Source: HLUCCA09 sp038745585
GTDB taxonomy: Bacteria; Pseudomonadota; Alphaproteobacteria; Rhodobacterales; Rhodobacteraceae
Length of the DNA stretch: 64,000 nucleotides
Direction of reading: 5' to 3'
Assembly (NCBI GenBank): GCA_038745585.1
Contig: JBCDLH010000011.1
Span: 62,001-126,000 of the forward strand
Below are positions 23,691 to 32,060 of this stretch, piece after piece. The notes under the pieces are model-generated. The model saw only the letters and a list, made by a program, of their open reading frames with translations. It did no database searches and was not told the origin of the DNA. A program made the translations under genes and the position numbers. Positions within the stretch are counted from its first letter, which is position 1; every line of letters begins with the position of its first letter.

Positions 23691-24863
23691 TTATCGACTT
23701 GCGCCCGCCGCATCGGCGATCGAGCGCAGCGCGGAGAGGGCGGCGGCAAACCGACCGTCTTCGAGAAAGCCGCGATCCGCCGCGGTGGCGACCACAACGA
23801 TATCGCGCGTCCGGTCGATATACATGTATTGGCCGTAGACGCCGCGGCCGAAGACCTCGCCGGGCCGCGCGTCCCACGGGATCCACCACTGATAGCCGTA
23901 GCGGATCGCGCCGACGCTGGTCGTTGCGTGCGGCGCCGTGCTCTCGACGATCCAATCGGCCGGAACGACCTCGACCCCGCCGAGCTGGCCCTCTTGCGCG
24001 ATCATCAGGGCAAAGCGGGCATAGTCGCGCAGCGTGATGTTGAGCCCGCCCAAGGCAAAGGCGACCCCCTGGCCATCAGTGAGGTAGTAGGGCTCGGCCT
24101 CAAACCCGAGCGGGCCGATGAGCCGCTCGCCCATCAGCTCGGCAAGGGACTGCCCCGTCGCGCCGCGGAGCGCCATTGCCAGGACATGGGTGTCGATCGA
24201 GACATATTCCCAAGACTGCCCTGGCGGGCGATCTCGCTCGGTCAGCTCGGCTGCGAAGCTGTCCATCGTGCCGCCAAGCGCGAGGATCCGGCCCATGCGA
24301 TTGATGTCGGAGCTGCGGTCGAGGTAATCTTCGTCAAAGCTCACGCCCGACTGCATAGTCAGCGCATCGCGCACCGTCACGCCCTCATAGGCGCCCCCAC
24401 CGAGGCGCGGGGCATATTCGGTCAACGGCGCGTCGAGCGAGATCTCGCCCCGTGCGACCGAGATGCCGTAAAGCGCCGACAGAAAGCTCTTGGCGATGGA
24501 CCAAGAGATCCGCCGATCCTCTGGGCTCGTGCCGAGATAAGCGCTCTCGTATCGGACCGCGCCCCGGTCGACCACGATGAGCCCGGTGACCGATGTCACC
24601 TCGATCCAGGCGCGGGCGTCCTCGGGCAAGCTCATCTCGCGCCCCGGCGCGAGCGGGAAGACGGGGCCCGCGCCGCGCGGCACCGGAGCCGTGAGAAAGG
24701 CCATGTCCATGTTGGAGAAGTTGCTAACGATCTTGCCGCCGTCAAAGAGCGTGTTGACGGCATTGAGCCGTGTCAGCTCCTCGCGAAACCACAGCCCCGC
24801 CGCTAGGGTAACGACGAGGACAGCGAAGACGCCGATCCAGACCCATCTCCAAATGCGCGCCAT
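23691..24863 (-). CDS. Serine hydrolase, class C beta-lactamase fold
   Basis: 390 residues. An N-terminal membrane anchor (about 7-25) places it in the periplasm. The nucleophile motif is SIAK (Ser122, Lys125) and the second motif is YVS near residue 235. The family covers esterases, peptidases and carboxypeptidases; the sequence does not show which, and true beta-lactamase action is unlikely. One base separates its start from the pth stop, so it is in the pth transcript. Confidence 0.85.
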   Translation of the reverse strand: MARIWRWVWIGVFAVLVVTLAAGLWFREELTRLNAVNTLFDGGKIVSNFSNMDMAFLTAPVPRGAGPVFPLAPGREMSLPEDARAWIEVTSVTGLIVVDRGAVRYESAYLGTSPEDRRISWSIAKSFLSALYGISVARGEISLDAPLTEYAPRLGGGAYEGVTVRDALTMQSGVSFDEDYLDRSSDINRMGRILALGGTMDSFAAELTERDRPPGQSWEYVSIDTHVLAMALRGATGQSLAELMGERLIGPLGFEAEPYYLTDGQGVAFALGGLNITLRDYARFALMIAQEGQLGGVEVVPADWIVESTAPHATTSVGAIRYGYQWWIPWDARPGEVFGRGVYGQYMYIDRTRDIVVVATAADRGFLEDGRFAAALSALRSIADAAGASR

Positions 24864-24864
24864 C

Positions 24865-25590
24865 CTAGCGGAACTTGTCCATCAGGCGCTGGAGCGGCGA
24901 GCGCGTCTCGGCGGTGGGCCCGGGGTCGGCGTCGGCGACAGGATCGGGGTCGGCAGACGCCTCAGGCGCCTTTACAGCTTTGGGCTTTGCCGCATTGGCC
25001 GATGCGTCGGTCTTCTTGGCGGGCGGTTTCACGCGAAGCGCCACCGCGTTTTGAAACTTGCCCCAATTGCCCGCGGCGAGCGCCTCCGCCCCGTCGGAGA
25101 TCCCGCGCATGAGGTCGTCGAGCCAGCCGGCATCGCCCTTGGCGAAGTCGTGCAGCACATAGCCCGCAACAAGGTCCTTGTGCCCCGGATGCCCGATCCC
25201 CAGCCGTACCCGCACGTAATCGGCCCCGAGCGTGGCGTGGATCGAGCGCAGCCCATTATGCCCCGCGTGCCCGCCGCCCTCTTTGACGCGGCACCTGCCG
25301 GGGGCAAGGTCCAGCTCGTCGTGGATCACGATGACATCCTGCGCGTCGCTTTTGTAAAAGCGCATCGCTTCGCCAACCGCCTGCCCGGAGCGGTTCATGT
25401 AGGTCTGCGGCTTTATCAGCAGCACCTTTTGCTGCCCGAGCCGCCCCTCCGCGACCTCGGCCTGAAACTTACGCCGCCACGGCGCAAAGCCATGGTCCGT
25501 CGCGATCCGGTCGACCGCTATGAAGCCGATATTGTGCCGGTGATGGGCATATTGACCGCCCGGATTGCCGAGACCCACGATCAGCCGCAT
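24865..25590 (-). CDS. pth: Peptidyl-tRNA hydrolase
   Basis: 241 residues. It frees peptides from drop-off peptidyl-tRNA. Motifs: LIVGLGNPG start, catalytic His19 in RHNIGF, KPQTYMNRSG near residue 62 and HDELDLAPGR near 90. AAGGCGG precedes ATG 25590. The C-terminus has a 45-residue Ala/Lys/Pro/Asp-rich extension beyond the usual 190-200 residues. rplY, its usual alphaproteobacterial neighbour, is separated from it here by two genes on the opposite strand. Confidence 0.95.
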   Translation of the reverse strand: MRLIVGLGNPGGQYAHHRHNIGFIAVDRIATDHGFAPWRRKFQAEVAEGRLGQQKVLLIKPQTYMNRSGQAVGEAMRFYKSDAQDVIVIHDELDLAPGRCRVKEGGGHAGHNGLRSIHATLGADYVRVRLGIGHPGHKDLVAGYVLHDFAKGDAGWLDDLMRGISDGAEALAAGNWGKFQNAVALRVKPPAKKTDASANAAKPKAVKAPEASADPDPVADADPGPTAETRSPLQRLMDKFR

Positions 25591-25704
25591 GTCGCCGCCT
25601 TGCCTGTTGCTTGACCTTGCAAGTCTCATGCCCTGAAGTGCAATCCAACGCCAGCCCGGGCTTTGCCCGCGCGAGCAGACACCCCATCCAAGGGAGGCCG
25701 AGGG

Positions 25705-26016
25705 ATGTATCTGACGATGAACCGGTTCAAGGTGAAGACCGGCCGGGAGGCCGATTTCGAAGAGGTCTGGCGGACGCGCGACAGCCATTTGAAGACCGTG
25801 CCGGGCTTTGTCGCCTTTCACCTGCTTAAGGGGCCGGAGCGCGAGGGCCACACGCTCTATGCCTCACATACGGCGTGGGAAACGGAAGACGCGTTCACAG
25901 CGTGGACCCGGTCCGAAGCGTTTCGTGCGGCCCATGCTGGGGCAGGCTCGCATCGGGACATCTACGATGGGCATCCCGAGCTTGAGGTCTTCGAAGCTGT
26001 CCAAACGCTGACCTGA
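25705..26016 (+). CDS. ABM-fold monooxygenase, IsdG/HmuQ-like (putative heme-degrading)
   Basis: 103 residues, dimeric ferredoxin-like ABM fold. The residues of the IsdG catalytic triad are at matching places: Asn6 in MNRF, Trp67 in AFTAW and His77 in FRAAH. The spacing equals that of staphylococcal IsdG (Trp67, His77). This supports heme ring cleavage rather than a generic quinone monooxygenase. Start at ATG 25705 with GAGG upstream. No heme uptake genes are visible nearby. It is followed at 21 bases by the aquaporin-like gene. Confidence 0.75.
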   Translation: MYLTMNRFKVKTGREADFEEVWRTRDSHLKTVPGFVAFHLLKGPEREGHTLYASHTAWETEDAFTAWTRSEAFRAAHAGAGSHRDIYDGHPELEVFEAVQTLT

Positions 26017-26037
26017 GCCGGGGGAGCGCCGCCGCAG

Positions 26038-26871
26038 ATGCGCCCGATCCTGGCCGAAGCCCTAGGGACGTTTTGGATTGTCCTTACGTCTGGCGGCCTC
26101 ATCGCCCAGGGCCTCGTCACGCCGGGGCTCGGGGCAGGGGCCGCGGCAGGGCTCGCTTATCTCTCCGTTGCGTTGACGCTTGGCCAGATCACCGTTGGCC
26201 ACTTCAACCCGGCGCTGACGATCGGGTTGCGCCTTGTGGACGGCTTCGGCGGGAGCCTGAGCCTTACGCTTGCAGCGCAGCTTGGCGGCGCGGTCCTGGC
26301 GCTTTTGATCGTCGGCGCCCCGCCCGAGCCCACAACAGAAACTGCGCCCGGTGTCGCGATGCTGCTTCTGGTCCCCCTGGTGGCTCTGCCTGTGCTGATC
26401 CACGTCGCGGGCATGCAACTCCGCCCGTCCGATCTTGCCTATGCCAATGCCGTGGCGCTTGTCGCCGCCGTTTCTCTCGCGCCCGGCGGGCATGCGGCGA
26501 TGAACGCCGCCCATGCGACCGCGTCTTGGGCGACGGGGGACGGCGCCCCAAATGGGCTCTGGCGGATGTGGCTCGCGACCGGCGTGGCCGTGAGCCTCGC
26601 GGCGTGGATCTGGCGCAAGCTGCAGGAGGATACCGCGGTCGAGGACGACATGTCGGGGGACGGCGGGATGTCAGAGCGGCAAAAAGTGTCAGAAAAACAC
26701 GGGATGTCAGAGGAAGAAGGGCCAAACGCGGTGCGACGTGCCGAGCCGCCGCAAAGCGAAGTCTCCTCCTCGGCTTGGGCCCCGTTCCAACCGAAAGGGC
26801 GCGTCCCAAAGAACACGCCCCTCAAGAAACGCAAGCTGCGGCACGCGGAACGGCCGCGCGCGCGGGATTAG
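26038..26871 (+). CDS. Divergent aquaporin/MIP-family membrane protein
   Basis: 277 residues. AEALGTFWIVL at the start and HFNPAL (first NPA, Asn57-Ala59) identify the MIP family. In the second half the NPAR motif is replaced by MNAAHA (Asn156), so the second NPA is NAA and the pore Arg is His. The helices end by about residue 193; the remaining 85 residues are charged and end in a basic Arg/Lys tail. GGGGGAG precedes the ATG. Its stop codon overlaps the rplY stop on the other strand. Confidence 0.72.
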   Translation: MRPILAEALGTFWIVLTSGGLIAQGLVTPGLGAGAAAGLAYLSVALTLGQITVGHFNPALTIGLRLVDGFGGSLSLTLAAQLGGAVLALLIVGAPPEPTTETAPGVAMLLLVPLVALPVLIHVAGMQLRPSDLAYANAVALVAAVSLAPGGHAAMNAAHATASWATGDGAPNGLWRMWLATGVAVSLAAWIWRKLQEDTAVEDDMSGDGGMSERQKVSEKHGMSEEEGPNAVRRAEPPQSEVSSSAWAPFQPKGRVPKNTPLKKRKLRHAERPRARD

Positions 26872-27500
26872 GCCTCGGCCTCCTCGGCGGCGGCTTCGTC
26901 GTCGCCCTCATCCCCCGATGCCGCGGCGAGGCCGGACGGCGCTTGGATGTTGGCGATCACAAAGTCGCGGTCGATCGTCGGTTTCGCGCCCTCGGGCAGG
27001 TTGACCGATGAGATCGTGATCGTGTCGCCGATGTTGAGGCCCGCGAGGTCGATCTCGACCTTCTCGGGAATGTCGCCCGCCGTCACCGTCAGCTCGATCT
27101 CGGGGCGCACGATGGTCAGTACGCCGCCCTTCTTGATGCCGGGCGCGTCGCGTTCATTGGTGAACTCGACTGGAATGAAGAGCTTCACCCGGCTCGTCCG
27201 GCGCAGGCGCATGAAATCGACATGGGTCGGCAAGTCCTTGACGATGTCGCGTTGCACGCCGCGGCAGATGACGCGTACGTCGTCGTGGCCTTCAATCTTT
27301 AGGTTGAACAGGGTCGACAGAAAGCGGCCCTGCTTCAGACGCTTGATCAGCGCGTTAAAGGGCAGGTTGATCGGCAGCGGGTCGGCCCCTCCGCCGTAAA
27401 CGATGCCTGGAACGAGGTTCTCGCGACGAGCCTGACGGGCGGCCCCCTTGCCTGTCCCCGTCCGTTCCAGAGCCTCGAGATCCGGGATCTCTCCAGCCAT
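26868..27500 (-). CDS. rplY: 50S ribosomal protein bL25, CTC form
   Basis: 210 residues: an N-terminal 5S rRNA-binding L25 domain (1-95, with KGAARQARRENLVPGIVYGG) and the C-terminal TL5/CTC beta domain, ending in an acidic Ala/Glu tail. GGAGAC precedes ATG 27500. Stop codons of this gene and the MIP gene overlap in opposite directions (26868-26871). Confidence 0.96.
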   Translation of the reverse strand: MAGEIPDLEALERTGTGKGAARQARRENLVPGIVYGGGADPLPINLPFNALIKRLKQGRFLSTLFNLKIEGHDDVRVICRGVQRDIVKDLPTHVDFMRLRRTSRVKLFIPVEFTNERDAPGIKKGGVLTIVRPEIELTVTAGDIPEKVEIDLAGLNIGDTITISSVNLPEGAKPTIDRDFVIANIQAPSGLAAASGDEGDDEAAAEEAEA

Positions 27501-27760
27501 GGGAAGTCTCCTAAATATTGGGCATCCTCCAAGGGTGTATGCCCGGGTTTCGATGAAGCGCGGCGCATAGCGCAGATGCTGCGGCAAGGGAAGTGCGATT
27601 CTCGGAGCGGCAGGCTTGCATCGTCCCAAAACCAGTTAAAGCCGCGTCAACCAATGGCCGATGCGCTGCCTATTGGCGGCTTGCGTCTTTTGTCCAATCG
27701 ACTGGGTTCGCATACTGACCGAGGATTTGGAGTATCCTACGTCAGCAATGGGTGGCCAAG

Positions 27761-29149
27761 ATGGCATATGCAGAGCCCGGCACGAGCGGTGACGACGTAC
27801 TGCTTCTGCAAAAGAAGCTCAACAAACTTCTTGGATCGGGCACGGTCAAGGAGACGGGCGAGTTCGACAAGCGGACGATGGACGTCTTGAAGTCCGTTCA
27901 GACGACGCTTGGACTGATGCCAACCGGGGAAGCCGGGGATGCAACGCTCAAGGCCATCGACAAGGGCATCGCCAAGCCAGGCTGGTATGTCATCTCTCAC
28001 GGCCGCGTTGTCTATCAGCTCAGCAAAGCCGAGTACAAAATCGCCCAGGAAAAGGCTCGTGCGCGTGCCGCCCGCGAGATGGGCAAGCTGGTTTCGATCG
28101 CCAGGGAGGCGCAGCTGCTCTGGCAGGCCCATGGTAGGACCCGCGAGGACCATGTGCTTGGCAAGGTCATCGAGAAGTATGCCGGGGCAACCTATCCGCA
28201 GGCGGGCCTTGTCAACGGCGCGGTGAGCCATGCCGAAGGCTTGGTGAAGAAGGCCAAGGCCGGTCAACCGATCACCATGCCCGGGGATGCGCAGCCGATC
28301 GTGAACTCGATCAGAGCGGTCAGCGACTACCGCTCGAAGATGTTCAAAGGCGGGGATGATCTCATCAAAAAGCTCGAAATGGTCCGCGACGGGTGCGTGC
28401 TAGTACTTGAGGTCGGGACTGCGATCGCGACCGCGGGCACATCAACGGCGCTTCAGGTCGGTGTTGCTACCGGGATGGGCGCCTATAAGGGTGTCCTCTC
28501 TGGGCTCGACAAGGGCGGAGCGTCGATTTCCGGCAGCACGATCGCGAAGGAAGTCTATCAGGGTGCGGTTGTCGACGGTGCCGTGAGCCTCGTGATGAAG
28601 AACAAGGCCACCGGCTTTGAAAAGTTCAGCGAGAATATGGCCAAGAAAGCCGCCGAGAAATACGCGAAAAGCGGGACGGGTGCCGCCCTCAAAGGCTATG
28701 CGATCAAAGCGATGGAAGGAGGTCTCAATTCCGCTGTGGAAGAGGTCTACAAAGCTGACGCGACACTTCTTTTGACCGACAAGAAGATCACCAAAGCGGA
28801 GCTAGAGAAAAAGGGCATCGAGGCGTTCGTCAAGGGCGCGCTCCTTGCCAATGTCGGGGCAGCCGCTGAGAAGTATTACAAAGCCAATGCCGGGAAGAAC
28901 TTTCGCGGCGAGGAGTTCTTTGCAAAGCACGTGCACAAGAAGGCGCCGAAGGGCTACGATCCGGCGGCGGCCTATGCCGCAGGCCTCAAGGGTGTTGTCG
29001 ACAAACAGACGACCGTCGCGGTTAACACAGTCCTGGCGGAGTTGACGCCGGCAAAAGCTCCAAAGGTCGAAGCCGAAATTCGTCAGTGCACCATAGACGA
29101 CCGTAGGGTCGCCGCCTGGGTCAAGGCCTACGACAAGAAGCAGAAGTAG
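27761..29149 (+). CDS. Orphan lysine-rich protein with peptidoglycan-binding-like N-terminus
   Basis: 462 residues from ATG 27761 (a GTG at 27752 is also possible). Residues 1-65 resemble a PG_binding_1 domain (GTSGDDVLLLQKKLNKLL ... GEFDKRTMDVLKSVQTTLGL). Then a basic helical stretch, a Gly/Ala/Thr-rich hydrophobic centre (about 215-250), and a helical Lys/Ala-rich C-terminal half. No signal peptide and no known catalytic motif. Its Lys content and lower GC differ from its neighbours, suggesting transfer. It may be a cell-wall-directed effector or a structural protein; I do not recognise it. Confidence 0.75.
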   Translation: MAYAEPGTSGDDVLLLQKKLNKLLGSGTVKETGEFDKRTMDVLKSVQTTLGLMPTGEAGDATLKAIDKGIAKPGWYVISHGRVVYQLSKAEYKIAQEKARARAAREMGKLVSIAREAQLLWQAHGRTREDHVLGKVIEKYAGATYPQAGLVNGAVSHAEGLVKKAKAGQPITMPGDAQPIVNSIRAVSDYRSKMFKGGDDLIKKLEMVRDGCVLVLEVGTAIATAGTSTALQVGVATGMGAYKGVLSGLDKGGASISGSTIAKEVYQGAVVDGAVSLVMKNKATGFEKFSENMAKKAAEKYAKSGTGAALKGYAIKAMEGGLNSAVEEVYKADATLLLTDKKITKAELEKKGIEAFVKGALLANVGAAAEKYYKANAGKNFRGEEFFAKHVHKKAPKGYDPAAAYAAGLKGVVDKQTTVAVNTVLAELTPAKAPKVEAEIRQCTIDDRRVAAWVKAYDKKQK

Positions 29150-29200
29150 GCCCTGCTGTCGGCGGGTGCGGGCCCCTCCCTCTCGCGCTCGTCGACAGCG

Positions 29201-30370
29201 TCAGTTTCCGGCCCAGCGCCCCTCGAAGTCGTCGGGCACGAGGAGGATGTCGCGCCCCACGTCTTTGATGTCGCGATGTCCGCACAGGAGCATCGACGTC
29301 GTCAGTTCCTTGCGCAGGACATCGAGTGCGGTTGTGACGCCTTTCTGACCCATCGCCCCGAGGCCATAGGTAAAGGCGCGTCCGATCATCGTGCCCTTTG
29401 CGCCAAGGGCCATCGCCTTTAGAACGTCCTGGCCAGAGCGAATGCCGCTATCGAAATGGACCTCCAGCCTGTCGCCCACGGCGTCGACGATGGGCCCGAG
29501 CATGCGGATCGAGGAAAGCGCGCCGTCGAGCTGCCGCCCGCCATGGTTCGACACGACGATGGCGTCCGCGCCGACCTCTGCCGCTTTGCGGGCGTCTTCG
29601 ACATCGAGGATGCCTTTGAGGATGACCGGGCCCTCCCACATGTCCATCAAAAAGCGGATCCTGTCCCAGTCGAGGGACGGATCGAAGGCCTCAGCCGTCC
29701 ATGCCGAAAGGGACGACGGATCGGACACGCCATCCGCGTGGCCCACGATGTTGCCGAAAAAGCGGTTCTTCGTGCCCAGCATCTCGAGGCCCCAAGACAG
29801 TTTGGTCGCCAGATTGGCGACCGAGGCCGGGGTCAGCTTCGGCGGTGCCGACAAGCCGTTCTTCAGATCTTTGTGGCGCTGCCCGAGCACTTGAAGGTCG
29901 ACCGTAATGACGAGCGCGGAACATCCCGCCGCCTTGGCGCGCCCGATAAGCCGGCGCATGAAATCGTCGTCCTTGAGCGTGTAGACCTGGAACCAGAAGG
30001 GTTTCGTCGTCTTCCGGGCGACCTCTTCGATCGAGCAGATCGACATCGTCGAGAGCGTGAAGGGCACGCCGAACTTTTCGGCGGCGCGTGCGGCTTTGAT
30101 CTCGCCATCGGCCGATTGCATGCCGGTGAGGCCCACCGGTGCGAGCGCCACTGGCATTGCGACCTCCTGACCGAGCATCGTTGTGGCAACGCTCGGATCC
30201 GTCATGTTGCGCGCAATGCGTTGGCGCAGGCGGAGCTTGGCGAAGTCGGAGGTGTTCTCGCGGAAGGTCTGCTCCGTCCAGCTCCCCGATTCCGCGTAGT
30301 CGTAAAACATCTTCGGCACGCGGCGGCGATAGATCCGCTTGAGGTCTTCGATCTCGGTGATGACGGCCAT
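29201..30370 (-). CDS. lldD: FMN-dependent alpha-hydroxy-acid dehydrogenase (L-lactate dehydrogenase type)
   Basis: 389 residues, TIM-barrel flavoenzyme oxidising L-lactate or a similar 2-hydroxy acid. The active-site motif SNHGGRQLDGA holds the catalytic His and substrate-binding Arg, and MPVALAPVGLTGM and FDSGIRSGQDVLKA are FMN-site segments. GGAGGAGGGG precedes the ATG. It is not linked to the lactate permease-type gene at 6-7 kb. Glycolate or mandelate dehydrogenase activity cannot be excluded from sequence. Confidence 0.9.
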   Translation of the reverse strand: MAVITEIEDLKRIYRRRVPKMFYDYAESGSWTEQTFRENTSDFAKLRLRQRIARNMTDPSVATTMLGQEVAMPVALAPVGLTGMQSADGEIKAARAAEKFGVPFTLSTMSICSIEEVARKTTKPFWFQVYTLKDDDFMRRLIGRAKAAGCSALVITVDLQVLGQRHKDLKNGLSAPPKLTPASVANLATKLSWGLEMLGTKNRFFGNIVGHADGVSDPSSLSAWTAEAFDPSLDWDRIRFLMDMWEGPVILKGILDVEDARKAAEVGADAIVVSNHGGRQLDGALSSIRMLGPIVDAVGDRLEVHFDSGIRSGQDVLKAMALGAKGTMIGRAFTYGLGAMGQKGVTTALDVLRKELTTSMLLCGHRDIKDVGRDILLVPDDFEGRWAGN

Positions 30371-30495
30371 GACACCCCTCCTCCGGTGCGCGTAAAGCCC
30401 GTCTGGCTTAGCAACCGCGCGGGCGGCGCGGCAGTGCGTCCGGGTGTCGCCGCCCTATATCTCTTTGGGAGCGCCCAAGCGGGACGGAGAGAGCG

Positions 30496-30825
30496 ATGTA
30501 TGTATCGATCACGGGGCTGCGGTTGCGCCGCGCCGTTTACGCCCCGCGCTTTTGGTCGTTGGCCATTCGCGCGATGCATCAGGCAAAATCGGATCGGGCG
30601 TGCCTCGCCGTCGACACGCGGACAATACGCGGCGTCCACCATACGCGGAGCCTTTGGGTCAGCGAGGCTGAGATGCGGAGATTTTTGAAGGAAGGCGCCC
30701 ATCTCACGGCGATGCGGAGCTTTCGCGCGATTGCGACCGGCAAAACGCTCGGTTTCACGGCGGAGGCGTTGCCGGACTGGGCCGAGGCGCGTCGACTTTG
30801 GGACAGCGAAGCACACGAGTACTAA
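30496..30825 (+). CDS. Small conserved protein, ABM/DUF3291-like
   Basis: 109 residues, soluble. The pattern MYVSITGLRL ... HTRSLWVSEAEMRRFLKEGAH ... MRSFRAIATGKTLGF ... WAEARRLW resembles the ferredoxin-like fold of DUF3291 and spheroidene-monooxygenase-like proteins, but no catalytic residue can be assigned. GGGACGGAGAG precedes the ATG. Divergent from lldD; the MarR operator region follows. Confidence 0.75.
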   Translation: MYVSITGLRLRRAVYAPRFWSLAIRAMHQAKSDRACLAVDTRTIRGVHHTRSLWVSEAEMRRFLKEGAHLTAMRSFRAIATGKTLGFTAEALPDWAEARRLWDSEAHEY

Positions 30826-30857
30826 CGCCGAAGAGCGGACACCGCGCTATTTCCATG

Positions 30858-30920
30858 TAGTGCGATATTGCACTTGATGATAGTTCAATATCGGATTATA
30901 TAGTTCGATATCGCATTATA
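30858..30920 (+). promoter_or_regulatory. Three operator-like repeats overlapping a promoter (probable MarR sites)
   Basis: Two adjacent 20-bp direct repeats (30881-30900 and 30901-30920) differ at two places; the second reads TAGTTCGATATCGCATTATA. A third, 15/20 match, is at 30858-30877 and contains AGTGC-GATATT-GCACT. They flank and cover a promoter: -35 TTGATG (30874-30879), 17 bases, -10 TATATA (30897-30902). The downstream MarR-family gene is the likely ligand. Confidence 0.75.
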
Positions 30921-30931
30921 TGGAGCCTCCT

Positions 30932-32041
30932 ATGACCCTCTCCCGACGCAAGTTGCTCGCCCTCGTCGGCGGCGGCACGATCCTCGCAGCGACCGGCGGC
31001 GCAGCCGCGTTTCTTTCCACACGGACGCCCGTCGCGGCGCGTGCGCCCTGGTCGCTCGCTGGGCGCTACGGCGAGATTCGGCGAGACGCGCTCTCCTGGG
31101 CGCTGCTTGCCCCGAACCCGCACAATCGGCAGCCTTGGGAGGCCGAGCTGATCGGCGCAGACGCGGTCGCCATCTGGCGCGATCCCACCCGCGATCTGCC
31201 CCATACGGACCCGTTCGGGCGCCAGCTCACCATCGGCATGGGTTGCTTTCTGGAGCTTATGGTCTTGGCTGCGGCGGAAGCGGGATATGGCGTAGACTTG
31301 GACTACTACCCCGAGGGCGAACGCGGCCCCGTCGCTCAAGCGCGCTTTTTGCCCGGCGTGGCCGAGCCCGACCCGCTCTTTGCGTTTGCCGCGGCCCGCC
31401 GCTCGAACAAAGAGCCGTTCGATGGCCGGCCTGTTCCGCCCGAGATCGCGGCCACGCTGAGCGCCTATGGCACGGTCGAGACGGCGCCCGAGGCGGTGGC
31501 CTATCTCAGGGACCTCACCTGGCGCGCGTGGCTGATCGAGATGCGGACGCCCCGGACCTGGAAAGAGTCGGTCGATCTTCTCAGGATCGGCAAGGCCGAG
31601 ATTGAGGCCAATCCGGACGGGATCGACCTCTCGGGTCCGATGTTCGACACGCTGGGCCCGCTGGGCTTCATGCCGAAAGAGGGCATGCTCGCGCCCGACA
31701 GCATGGCCGTGCGCCAGACCGCGGCGATCTACGAGGAGGTCATGGCCACCGCGGCGGGCCATATCGTCTTGACGAGCGCGGGCAATTCGCGCGCCGATCA
31801 ACTCGACGCGGGCCGGCAGTGGCTCCGCCTCAACCTGGAGACGACACGCCTCGGCATAGATCTGCACCCCGTCAGCCAAGCGCTGCAGGAATATCCGGAG
31901 ATGCAGGGGCCCTATGACGAGATGCACGCGCGCTACGCGGCAGAGGGCGAAACGGTTCAAATGCTCGCCCGGCTGGGGTATGGCCCCGAGATCGCCGAAA
32001 CACCGCGCTGGACCTTGGAGGAAAAGCTGCGGGAAGCCTGA
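30932..32041 (+). CDS. Nitroreductase-family protein with Tat signal
   Basis: 369 residues. The twin-arginine signal SRRKLLALVGGGTILAATGG is at residues 4-23, so the protein is exported folded, presumably with FMN bound. The rest fits the Acg-like nitroreductase family: WALLAPNPHNRQPWEAEL near residue 55 is the flavin-binding Asn/Arg segment, and RRSNKEPFDG follows near 155. Substrate unknown. I start at ATG 30932; an ATG at 30920 in frame would add four residues inside the operator. Cotranscribed with the MarR gene 19 bases downstream. Confidence 0.82.
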   Translation: MTLSRRKLLALVGGGTILAATGGAAAFLSTRTPVAARAPWSLAGRYGEIRRDALSWALLAPNPHNRQPWEAELIGADAVAIWRDPTRDLPHTDPFGRQLTIGMGCFLELMVLAAAEAGYGVDLDYYPEGERGPVAQARFLPGVAEPDPLFAFAAARRSNKEPFDGRPVPPEIAATLSAYGTVETAPEAVAYLRDLTWRAWLIEMRTPRTWKESVDLLRIGKAEIEANPDGIDLSGPMFDTLGPLGFMPKEGMLAPDSMAVRQTAAIYEEVMATAAGHIVLTSAGNSRADQLDAGRQWLRLNLETTRLGIDLHPVSQALQEYPEMQGPYDEMHARYAAEGETVQMLARLGYGPEIAETPRWTLEEKLREA

Positions 32042-32060
32042 GCCAGATCAGAAAGGCCGC

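Noticed and set aside
23145..24806. 553-codon plus-strand frame over DUF2332 and the hydrolase
   Set aside because: Antisense to two family-matched genes and without family features.
29201..30370. lldD as functional partner of the lactate permease-type gene
   Set aside because: They are 22 kb apart on separate transcripts; nothing in the sequence ties them together.
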